From positions 2,542,001 through 2,606,000 of the forward strand of contig NZ_LR590484.1 of the NCBI RefSeq assembly GCF_901482695.1: 64,000 nt of DNA. The letters are read 5' to 3'. The DNA is from Sphingobacterium thalpophilum (GTDB lineage Bacteria > Bacteroidota > Bacteroidia > Sphingobacteriales > Sphingobacteriaceae). This document shows, piece by piece, positions 27,689-35,381 of this stretch. The position numbers were made by a program, and so were the translations under genes. Positions within the stretch are counted from its first letter, which is position 1. Each line of letters begins with the position of its first letter. Below the pieces are notes generated by a model, which saw only the letters and a list, made by a program, of their open reading frames with translations, was not told where the DNA came from and did not search any database.

Positions 27689-28552
27689 ATGAAATTTAAA
27701 CTATTTATATTAGGAGTAACTATTTTGTTTCTGAACGCGAGTTGTGAAAAGAAAATGGATCATATTTTTGATGAAAATCCAACTGAACGTTTAAATGCTA
27801 GTGTTGCAAATGTATATTCCAAATTACAGTCAAATAAAAATGGCTGGATAATTAAATATTTCCCAAGTAACGGATTGGAGTTTGGAGGATATACGCTGTT
27901 TGCTAAATTTAACAACAGCACTGATGTTAGTGTGGAAGGTGATTTTACAACTCTGTCTGCACAAGTAAGTACCTATACTGTTGCTCCTGGAGCAGGACCG
28001 ATTCTAACGTTCGATACGTATAACCGTATTTTCCATTATTTTGCGCTGCCTGGAGTTTTTAACAGAGAAGCTGCTTATCAGTTGCCCGGCTTCTTATCAA
28101 CGCAAATTGGAGCGAGTAACGAAGGTATGAAAGGTGAAAATGATTTCTTGGTAACGAAAGTATCAAGTGATTCTATCGTTATGGAAGGACGGAAATCATA
28201 TAATAAGATTGTTTTATTGCCTGTCAAATCCGACGAAGCTTCAACGATTGTTGCGTCTTACAGGGCCGCCGTTGAAAAATTTCATGTTTTCTCGAATTAT
28301 ATGTTTGAAGTGGGAACTGAGTCGTTTCCGGCGACATTTGCTACTGTCGCAACAAAAAGGGCACTATTGATTGCGGGCAACACGAAACCTCTTGCTTATC
28401 GTTACACCCCTGTGGGACTTGACTTCTACACGGAATATGATGTAAGTGGGGTGAAATTTAGAGAGTTAAAGTATGTAGAGCCAACGGATGGATATTTAAA
28501 AGGTTATTTTACCAACGATGAAGGAACGATAAAATTAGTCCCACAGAGCTAA
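27689..28552 (+). CDS. short DUF4302-like lipoprotein, module 2
   Basis: A 287-aa lipoprotein with lipobox Cys19 (LFLNASC). Its N-terminal part (NGWIIKYFPSN, TFDTYNRIFHYFA) and its middle (VTKVSSDSIVMEGRKSYNKIVLLPV) align with the module 1 DUF4302 protein (DKIVLEGTFNKSKLILI). It stops where that protein still has about 130 residues to go. It lies 6 bp after the peptidase gene and is followed by a terminator, so the shorter form appears to be the natural product. The function is unknown. Confidence 0.68.
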   Translation: MKFKLFILGVTILFLNASCEKKMDHIFDENPTERLNASVANVYSKLQSNKNGWIIKYFPSNGLEFGGYTLFAKFNNSTDVSVEGDFTTLSAQVSTYTVAPGAGPILTFDTYNRIFHYFALPGVFNREAAYQLPGFLSTQIGASNEGMKGENDFLVTKVSSDSIVMEGRKSYNKIVLLPVKSDEASTIVASYRAAVEKFHVFSNYMFEVGTESFPATFATVATKRALLIAGNTKPLAYRYTPVGLDFYTEYDVSGVKFRELKYVEPTDGYLKGYFTNDEGTIKLVPQS

Positions 28553-28612
28553 TAAAAACGATGCATTCTGTATTAAGCAGAGCGTATATTTCATAGGTTT
28601 ATTAAAATTATG

Positions 28613-28643
28613 CCCTCTCTAGAGTTTCTCTGAGAGGGTTTTT
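28613..28643 (+). terminator. intrinsic terminator closing module 2
   Basis: A CCCTCTC/GAGAGGG stem (28613-28619 and 28632-28638) followed by T5. It lies 61 bp after the last gene of module 2. Confidence 0.7.
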
Positions 28644-28665
28644 ACAACGTAGTCGAACCAACCTA

Positions 28666-29016
28666 TTGATTACATTTCGTGCAGGGAAATTGATTTTTAG
28701 CCCGCAATTTGGAATAGGGACCCAGACAGCTACTTTTACGGTTCAAAAAAAAGATTTAAATGGCACCTTTGGGAGTTTTATGGGGATACAGTCCAATCAG
28801 ACTCAAATGAAATATGACGCGGCTATCGTAGATTTGGGGGTGACTCTGAAGACAACCAATACTGAAAATACTATCTTTCATCCGCAATGTAGACTTGGTT
28901 ACAAGACTTCTATTACGCAAAATGAATGGAAAGTAGTGAATGCTGTTGTATCAGATGCTCCAAAGGATAGACTACTTGGCATCTATGTACAATTGGCTAG
29001 GGGTGTTGGACGATAA
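28666..29016 (+). pseudogene. remnant: C-terminal part of an outer-membrane beta-barrel protein
   Basis: About 116 codons are open here without a good start codon or signal peptide (the first usable codon is TTG 28666). The translation has barrel-like alternating strands (LIFSPQFGIGTQTATFTVQ) and ends with a barrel terminus of the form RLGYK...W.V...DAPKDR....YVQLARGVGR. This resembles the last third of Bacteroidota outer-membrane barrel proteins. The 5' two-thirds are missing, and the module 2 terminator lies directly upstream. After the stop, another open stretch (to 29206) has no clear identity. Confidence 0.45.
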
Positions 29017-29227
29017 AGCTACATTTTCTTCTTTTGGTAATCCGATAATAATCGAGGGCAAAGGAGAAAATGTAATTGTATCGGTGGGCAGCAGAGGGAG
29101 GATACTCCCGCGGCGACGGTCAGAACTTAAAGTGGTTGTATTTTTACAGAGTGAAACAATTTGTATATTTAAATATACTAAGAGGAATAAGCAGGCTGCA
29201 AGATAAAATAAAGGATAAACCGAAAAT

Positions 29228-29692
29228 ATGAATACCATGTTCCGGGAAAAGTTAAAAATGCCTAAAATAGCAATTGTACTATTTGTAGTACTGTATATTT
29301 TAATTTTTTTATTTGCTAAAGTTCCCTTTAGTGTTCACCTAATTATCCTATTTGTCGGTGTCCTCCTCGTCTTTTATCGGGTCGACGTTAAAATAAATAC
29401 TAACGGGTTCCAATATTCGGTTATGTCTATTTTCAAACGTACTTATCAGCTGAGTGAAATCTCCGTTATTCAGATACATGATATATCTGCATTAAGGGAT
29501 TTTGGAGGCTGGGGTTTCAGATACAGTTTTCGATACGGCTGGGGTTTAATTTCTGATGCCCCGAGCATCATGCGTGTGTGTCTGAATAATGGAAAAGAAA
29601 TATCCTTTTCTGTTGCTGATAAGGAAGCACTTTTAAATGCATTATCACTGCTAGCTATCCCTATAGCTCGAATTGGGGACGTTTCTAATTAA
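29228..29692 (+). CDS. hypothetical membrane protein with PH-like domain
   Basis: A 154-aa protein with two adjacent transmembrane helices (about residues 15-31 and 33-50). A compact soluble domain follows, with the pattern VDVKINTNGFQYSVMSIF, TYQLSEISVIQI and ISFSVADKEALLNAL. Two helices plus such a domain are reminiscent of small bacterial PH-domain membrane proteins (often involved in general membrane functions), but no firm family is recognised. The gene stands among gene remnants. ATG 29228 is followed by a second ATG at 29237. Confidence 0.6.
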   Translation: MNTMFREKLKMPKIAIVLFVVLYILIFLFAKVPFSVHLIILFVGVLLVFYRVDVKINTNGFQYSVMSIFKRTYQLSEISVIQIHDISALRDFGGWGFRYSFRYGWGLISDAPSIMRVCLNNGKEISFSVADKEALLNALSLLAIPIARIGDVSN

Positions 29693-29726
29693 GTTTAACT
29701 GAGTGTGTAAGGTGGGATACTTGTAG

Positions 29727-29858
29727 TTGCCAATATTAACTTACCATAATGTTTTTTATGATAGCCCATTTGAACTTACTCTAAAAGATATAGATAGCAA
29801 GTGGAAAGGAAAGCCCACGATTCATAAAGAAGTACAAACATTGCAGAAGAGCAAATAA
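29727..29858 (+). pseudogene. short gene remnant, unknown
   Basis: An open stretch of 43 codons from TTG 29727 to TAA 29856-29858 with coding-like composition (YDSPFELTLKDIDSKWKGK). There is no ATG and a TAG lies immediately upstream. It looks like the C-terminal end of a lost gene. The family is not recognised. Confidence 0.25.
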
Positions 29859-29903
29859 TATGATACCTTAGCTTATTGTATACTTTCTGAAAACTTGGTT
29901 ACC

Positions 29904-30905
29904 ATGAAACGTATTATTTGCCTCCTATTAATTGTTCTTATACAGGTTGTTGCGGTGAAAGCACAGCAAAAAACGAGACCATTTCAATTTAAGAAAGCAG
30001 ATAAACTAGTTGAACTTGCTGATTATGGCAAAATAAGTCTATATGACGCAAGAGAAATAAAAGATAACCTCGGCGTAATACAAGTAGGAATGCTGAACGC
30101 AAACCGATTGCTTTTGGCGGAGCCATCGCTCGAAAAACAATTGCAGAGCCAGTTGGAACAAATAACCGACCGTAAAGGCGACGGTGAATTGCTCATGAGG
30201 TTGGAAAAATTCTGCATAGCCGAATTGACAGGTGCTTTCACTGAAAAGGGATTTTTGGATTTCAGAGCAATTTTATTTGCCAAGAAGGGAAACGGAGATT
30301 ATTTTCCGTTAGTACGTATTGATACATCGGTTATCGTGAAAGGTATGGATGTAACCAAAGCAATTCTGACGCGTGCGAGTGACGTAGTCAATACTTTAAT
30401 CTTTGACGCATTAACCAAAAAAGGTGATACAACAAAAAGCTATAGTCTTAGCGAAATTGAAAATTATGACTATATCCAAAAGAAACAATTAGCACTTTAC
30501 AATGCCACAACAATTAAAGATGGATTATATCTGACATATCAGGAATTTGCCCGTCAAACCCCTTCAGTTGGACAGGTCCAATTAAAAGATGGTGATTTTT
30601 ATTTGGGCTTCTTTAAAGAAAATGAAAAAAGGAAGCCCAGAAAGATAAATCCGAAAGATTATTATGCAGTAGTCCATGCTGGTCTTCCATTTGTTTCAAG
30701 TCAAGGGCAGTTTTATGCTTTGACAAAGGAAGGAAACGACTTTATCTTTATAGGACCAGTTAAGGAAACTGCTTCTGCAACAAATGTTGTTGCCGCTTCG
30801 GTGTTGTTGGGCGCAATAGGGGGAATGCTGGCATCAGGCTCTGAAATAAACTATTATACACAGAAGCTTGACTACGTAAATGGTACCTTTATTCGAATGA
30901 AATAG
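29904..30905 (+). CDS. secreted hypothetical protein
   Basis: A 333-aa protein. The signal peptide is MKRIICLLLIVLIQVVAVKA, cleaved before QQKTRPF. The body is mixed alpha/beta with no cysteines beyond the signal and one in the middle (KFCIAEL). A glycine/alanine-rich hydrophobic stretch near the end (NVVAASVLLGAIGGMLASGS, about residues 288-310) could insert into a membrane. No family is recognised. ATG 29904 was chosen over the upstream TTG 29895. It has no obvious operon partner. Confidence 0.65.
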   Translation: MKRIICLLLIVLIQVVAVKAQQKTRPFQFKKADKLVELADYGKISLYDAREIKDNLGVIQVGMLNANRLLLAEPSLEKQLQSQLEQITDRKGDGELLMRLEKFCIAELTGAFTEKGFLDFRAILFAKKGNGDYFPLVRIDTSVIVKGMDVTKAILTRASDVVNTLIFDALTKKGDTTKSYSLSEIENYDYIQKKQLALYNATTIKDGLYLTYQEFARQTPSVGQVQLKDGDFYLGFFKENEKRKPRKINPKDYYAVVHAGLPFVSSQGQFYALTKEGNDFIFIGPVKETASATNVVAASVLLGAIGGMLASGSEINYYTQKLDYVNGTFIRMK

Positions 30906-31359
30906 AAGAATGGGAAAAACAGTATTGACGCATCAAATCCATATCAACTGGTGATCAACTCTTGACTGTAACCACCTTGTGTGCACAGTGAGTCCACGTT
31001 GAGTCCACCTTTTAATTGTGCAATCACCATATTGACATGTTTTTAACAACTCGTATGCAGTCAGGAATTGATATGGAGTTGATGATAACTTATCTTTAAC
31101 AAAGTACCTATCAGGATTATCAAATTTATAATCGTTTTTTACTTCAATTTTAAATTTTCCGTTGGACTGGACATCTATTTACCGCTTCAAGTATATTATT
31201 CACCGACTTTTCTGCGCTATTGATCTAAATGTAATAAAATCACATGTTGCATTGTCTTACTTTTGAATCAGAATCTTAAAGGAAATGATGCAACAAAATC
31301 AAGATCCTTGCGACAATTAGAAAAGAGACAAAAAACTAACACTATAAAGTATAGCAATT
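30906..31359. other. intergenic region holding a minus-strand gene remnant
   Basis: No intact gene. Most of 30945-31224 reads as a frameshifted minus-strand gene fragment, listed separately. The remaining bases up to 31359 are AT-rich and should hold the promoter of the NTF2-like gene, but no clear -7 element was found. Confidence 0.4.
30945..31224 (-). pseudogene. frameshifted gene remnant on the minus strand
   Basis: Read on the minus strand, codons from 31224 give INSAEKSVNNILEAVN. Removing a single base at 31176 then lets the frame run on through DVQSNGKFKIEVKNDYKFDN, RYFVKDKLSSTPYQFLTAYE and YGDCTIKRWTQRGLTVHTRW to a stop at 30945-30947. The joined 92 residues look like a real protein segment but have no start codon. 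The family is not recognised. It points to an older gene, possibly from a mobile element, that has decayed. Confidence 0.4.
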
Positions 31360-31791
31360 ATGAAAACTTTAGTAAAGACATTCGCAGCCGCTGCTTTAAT
31401 TGCGGTATCCACCATGAGCATGGCAGCAAAGGATCCAGGAAAGGGATTGAACTTATCGACAGCCGATTTGGCGATTGATACCTACCTGTCTGTAATGACT
31501 GAAGGTGCCTCAGATGGTGTGGAACAGCTGTTTGCGGCAGATTTTAGTCAAAAAATTCAGGGGCAGAACGCCCGGACCAATAAACGTTCTGAGGTCATTT
31601 CTTTCCTAAAAAAACAAAAAGGTGAAAAACTGAACTGTAGTACCAATACAGAAATTTTGGAAGAATCCCAAAACTATATGGTGGCCCGGATCACCATGAA
31701 ATTTGAGCATTTCTCAAAAATCGACCTCGTCACGTTGATCAACGAAGCTGGTACATGGAAGGTTTCGAGTTCTGTCAATGCCTACAAATAG
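31360..31791 (+). CDS. secreted NTF2-like (lumazine-binding-like) protein
   Basis: A 143-aa protein with signal peptide MKTLVKTFAAAALIAVSTMSMA. The mature part follows the SnoaL/NTF2 cone fold used by the 'putative lumazine-binding' family (PF12893). It shows a start helix (TADLAIDTYLSVMTEG), the core ADFSQKIQGQ, paired strands (YMVARITMKFEHF), and the ending LVTLINEAGTWKVSSSVNAYK. Similar small secreted proteins are common in Sphingobacteriaceae and of unknown role. It is monocistronic with a terminator 32 bp downstream. Confidence 0.75.
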   Translation: MKTLVKTFAAAALIAVSTMSMAAKDPGKGLNLSTADLAIDTYLSVMTEGASDGVEQLFAADFSQKIQGQNARTNKRSEVISFLKKQKGEKLNCSTNTEILEESQNYMVARITMKFEHFSKIDLVTLINEAGTWKVSSSVNAYK

Positions 31792-31823
31792 AAACTGTTT
31801 AATTAAATTCATATGTTTATTTT

Positions 31824-31854
31824 AAGCCACGTCGTGATGATGTGGCTTTTTTTT
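31824..31854 (+). terminator. intrinsic terminator
   Basis: AAGCCAC/GTGGCTT stem (31824-31830 and 31842-31848) ending in an eight-base T run, 32 bp after the NTF2-like gene. Confidence 0.85.
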
Positions 31855-32164
31855 GCTAGCTCTCAAACATTCAGCAAATGTGCATCCTTGGTCCTAGGGA
31901 TGACTTAATGACTTTCTAAACGCGGTAGGCACATAATAGGCTAAATCCAGCGCATACTGAAAGATGATATGCAAGGGAAGCTGTATTATCTGGTTTAAAA
32001 ACAGTTAGGCTGTTGTGATTCTACTTAATCATACTGTTATTTACACAATGTGGAAAACTACTGTGGTAAATTGCAGCTCATCGATACGGTTAATGATTAT
32101 TTAATTTTAAGTTTTGTAAGATTGCTCAAAAAAGTGTTAAATTGCTTCCAGATTAATAATTAGT
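31855..32164. other. intergenic region
   Basis: 310 bp with no gene, repeat or strong hairpin seen. The AT-rich last 60 bases presumably hold the promoter of the TonB-domain gene; no clear -7 element was found. Confidence 0.3.
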
Positions 32165-33157
32165 ATGAGGCATTATTTACAATTTTCAGCAAAACTGATC
32201 TGCTCTTTGTTGCTCATTTTCTATCATTTTGGTTCGCTAGCCCAGGTTTCTTTTACTACTTTCCATAAGCAGGATGGTGATGAAACCAAACAACGTGATT
32301 CTGCTTATTTCTCAAGAACCGTCCATATGCTTGGTGAAGGAGAAGGAAGGTATTATACCATCGAAGAGTTCTACACACGAAATGATTCCATCAAATTAAA
32401 AGCAGATAGTAGAAAACCAAAACCATCATTTGAATACCTAGGGACGAAGTATGAATTTTACGAAGACGGAAAACTGAAAAGTCTGGAAAATTATAGCAGT
32501 GATAGCCGACTGATTGATTCTGCATTTTATTTATACCCTAACAATAAACTGGAGATGACCGTTTTTTATCCCAATTATGTTGATAAAAAAGGGAAATTAA
32601 AGATCGAGAAACCTATTTATGTGGTTTATTATGACTCGCTGGAAAATAAAATGCTCGAAAACGGTAATGGTCGTATTCGCTTTAGATATGGTAATGACTA
32701 CGAAGAGGGACAGATGATTAATAGCATGCGTGAAGGTGAATGGAAAGGGAAGTTTGGCGAAAGTTCAATCATAGAAAATTACAGCAAAGACAAGCTTCTC
32801 GCAGGAGTCACAACGAAGGCCAGTGGTGAAATCATTAAGTATGATTCCACTACTTACCGAGTCAATCCCCAATACCCTGGTGGGATATCCCGGTTGATGG
32901 GATTTATAAGTAGTCATTATAGATACCCTAAAGAGGCATTAAAAAGAGGGGTAAGTGGTACGGTAGAGATTGGTTTTACTGTCGACAAAGAAGGGAATGT
33001 GAAGAACCTCGTTGTGGAACAGGACTTAGGGTACGGGACTGGAGAAGAAGGAATCCGTGTGGTGAAACAGGCCAGAAAATGGAAGCCTGGTATTTGGCGT
33101 GGTGAGCCGGTTAATGTACGCTATACGCTTCCAATTCGTTTGAATTCTGCCCGATAA
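32165..33157 (+). CDS. TonB C-terminal-domain protein
   Basis: A 330-aa protein. An N-terminal hydrophobic segment (about residues 10-26, ending GSLAQ) looks like a cleaved signal peptide or a membrane anchor. The middle (about 75-215) has short strand repeats of the kind YEFYEDGKLKSLENY and MREGEWKGKFG, similar to YwqK/MORN-like 'toxin-antitoxin YwqK' repeats. The C-terminal 95 residues are a TonB_C domain (YPKEALKRGVSGTVEIGFTV, ARKWKPGIWRGEPV). It lacks the proline-rich linker of a classical TonB, so energising transporters is uncertain. ExbB/ExbD genes are not next to it. Confidence 0.8.
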   Translation: MRHYLQFSAKLICSLLLIFYHFGSLAQVSFTTFHKQDGDETKQRDSAYFSRTVHMLGEGEGRYYTIEEFYTRNDSIKLKADSRKPKPSFEYLGTKYEFYEDGKLKSLENYSSDSRLIDSAFYLYPNNKLEMTVFYPNYVDKKGKLKIEKPIYVVYYDSLENKMLENGNGRIRFRYGNDYEEGQMINSMREGEWKGKFGESSIIENYSKDKLLAGVTTKASGEIIKYDSTTYRVNPQYPGGISRLMGFISSHYRYPKEALKRGVSGTVEIGFTVDKEGNVKNLVVEQDLGYGTGEEGIRVVKQARKWKPGIWRGEPVNVRYTLPIRLNSAR

Positions 33158-33238
33158 CCGCACTTCCATACACCACGAAAAATCGGTTTGTAAAAGTTAT
33201 ATCCTATCTTTACAAACCGTATCAAACAAGCGTGTCAT

Positions 33239-33268
33239 AAAAAAGCCTTCCACTCAGAAGGCTTTTTT
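33239..33268. terminator. bidirectional intrinsic terminator
   Basis: A 12-bp perfect inverted repeat, AAAAAAGCCTTC/GAAGGCTTTTTT (33239-33250 and 33257-33268), with a 6-nt loop. It serves the convergent TonB-domain gene and acs. Confidence 0.9.
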
Positions 33269-33285
33269 ATGTTAAAGGTTATTAT

Positions 33286-35202
33286 TTATTTTTTCAGACT
33301 TTCAGCGCCCTGAATGATGCCTTCCACTACGGTTGGATCCTGTAATGTGGAAGTGTCCCCCAAGTTGCTGACATCTCCTTCGGCGATCTTGCGCAGAATA
33401 CGGCGCATGATTTTTCCTGACCTTGTCTTGGGAAGATCGCTGACGAACTGGATGATGTCTGGTTTGGCAATCGGACCGATGATACGCGAAACGGTCTCCA
33501 TGATATCTTTCTTCGTTGCTTCTGCGTCAGTGTGGTGGTTGGCAATCACATAAGCATAAATACCCTGTCCTTTGACGGCGTGGGGATAACCCACAATGGC
33601 CGACTCTACGACATCGGCGTGCATATTGATGGCATTTTCAACTTCCGCTGTACCGATCCGGTGTCCTGATACGTTCAGCACGTCATCTACACGGCCTGTG
33701 ATTTTGTAATACCCTTCGGGGCTGCGGTAGCAGCCGTCTCCTGTGAAATACATGTTGTTGTATGTAGAGAAGTAGATCTGTCTGCAGCGGTCGTGATCAC
33801 CCCAGGTCGTGCGCAGCATGCCCGGCCATGGGAATTTGATACATAAGTTGCCAGTTACATCATTACCTTCGATTTCTTTGCCGCTCTCATCCATCAGTGC
33901 AGGTTGAATGCCCGGCATCGGAAACATCGCGTAGCTGGCCTTTTCAGGTGTGACACCCGCCAACGATGTAATTAGGTGGCCCCCGTTCTCGGTTTGCCAA
34001 TAGGTATCAACGATCGGACAGTTCTTTTTACCTACTTTTTCGTTAAACCAGTTCCAGGCTTCTTCATTGATAGGTTCGCCCACCGAGCCCAGCACCCGCA
34101 ATGAAGAAAGATCATTTTTGTCGACATACTCGTCACCAAAGGCCATTAGCGAGCGCAATGCTGTCGGTGAGGTATAGATGATATTGACTTTATATTTATC
34201 CACGATATCCCAGTAACGGCTGGCATCCGGGAAAGTCGGAATACCTTCAAACATCAATGATGTGGCACCCTGAGAAAGTGGTCCGTAGACGATATAACTA
34301 TGTCCCGTGATCCAGCCAATATCCGCTGTACAGAAAAATACATCGTTGGGCTGGTACTGGAAGGTGTTCATGAACGTGTAACCTGTATAGACCATATAGC
34401 CCCCGCAAGTATGTACTACACCTTTTGGCTTGCCGGTAGAGCCGGAAGTATATAAGATGAACAAAGTATCTTCGGCATCCATTTCCTCAGCAGGACAGGC
34501 GGGATTGCCTTGGGTTTCTACTTTCTTGATCTCGTCTTCCCACCATACATCACGTCCCTTGATCATGGATACAGGTGTACGGGTACGGGTCAATACAATT
34601 ACCTTTTCGACAGTATCACACTGCATCAGGGCGTCGTCCACAATATTTTTAAGACCAATGGTCTTGTTACCGCGGTAGCTTCCATCTGAGGTGACGATCA
34701 GCTTACACTCAGCGTCAATAATGCGATCGGCAATCGAACGGGCCGAGAATCCACCGAAAACTACGGAATGAATAGCACCGATACGCGCACATGCGAGTAC
34801 CGCGATCACCAGTTCGGGTACCATAGGCAAATAGATACAGACCCTGTCGCCCTTTCTGATATTGTTGTTTTTTAATACGTTGGCAAATTGCTCCACCTTC
34901 TGCAACAATTGCTTGTACGATAAGATACGATGTGCTTCATTCGGATCGTTCGGCTCCCAGATAATGGCTGGTTTGTCTCCATTTGCATAGATATGGCGGT
35001 CAAGGCAATTTTCCGTAATGTTCAATTTAGCACCTTCAAACCATTTGACATTTGGTTCCTCAAAGTTCCAGTTAAGCACTTTGTTCCACTTTCTCTTCCA
35101 GAAAAAATGATCCGCGATGCTCGCCCAAAACTCTTCGGGTTGTTCTACACTTCGCTTATACTCACGCTGATATTCTTCAAATGATTTTATTTGTAGGCTC
35201 AT
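33286..35202 (-). CDS. acs: acetyl-CoA synthetase (AMP-forming)
   Basis: A 638-aa acetate--CoA ligase that makes acetyl-CoA from acetate, ATP and CoA in the cytosol. The adenylate-forming signature YTSGSTGKPKG is at residues 251-261. Other Acs hallmarks are IYLPMVPELVIAVLACARIG, DIGWITGHSYIVYGPL, VDTYWQTENGGH, YFTGDGCYRS, and near the C-terminus TRSGKIMRRILR with the lysine acetylated in other Acs enzymes. The length matches the family (about 640-650). It is a single gene; its promoter should lie in 35203-35381. Confidence 0.96.
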   Translation of the reverse strand: MSLQIKSFEEYQREYKRSVEQPEEFWASIADHFFWKRKWNKVLNWNFEEPNVKWFEGAKLNITENCLDRHIYANGDKPAIIWEPNDPNEAHRILSYKQLLQKVEQFANVLKNNNIRKGDRVCIYLPMVPELVIAVLACARIGAIHSVVFGGFSARSIADRIIDAECKLIVTSDGSYRGNKTIGLKNIVDDALMQCDTVEKVIVLTRTRTPVSMIKGRDVWWEDEIKKVETQGNPACPAEEMDAEDTLFILYTSGSTGKPKGVVHTCGGYMVYTGYTFMNTFQYQPNDVFFCTADIGWITGHSYIVYGPLSQGATSLMFEGIPTFPDASRYWDIVDKYKVNIIYTSPTALRSLMAFGDEYVDKNDLSSLRVLGSVGEPINEEAWNWFNEKVGKKNCPIVDTYWQTENGGHLITSLAGVTPEKASYAMFPMPGIQPALMDESGKEIEGNDVTGNLCIKFPWPGMLRTTWGDHDRCRQIYFSTYNNMYFTGDGCYRSPEGYYKITGRVDDVLNVSGHRIGTAEVENAINMHADVVESAIVGYPHAVKGQGIYAYVIANHHTDAEATKKDIMETVSRIIGPIAKPDIIQFVSDLPKTRSGKIMRRILRKIAEGDVSNLGDTSTLQDPTVVEGIIQGAESLKK

Positions 35203-35381
35203 CTTATTAGGGTTATTATGAATTATTTTATTTTATATAGTTATCGTTGCGAAATTGTTTTTAATATTTCAATTTCGGTGTACAATTTAGCGGTTTTTGC
35301 CCATTTTATCAACAATTTGAAGTTTAATATAATGTTAAACTACTTTTATCTATCAAGATTGTTATATTGCAATAAGATTTA

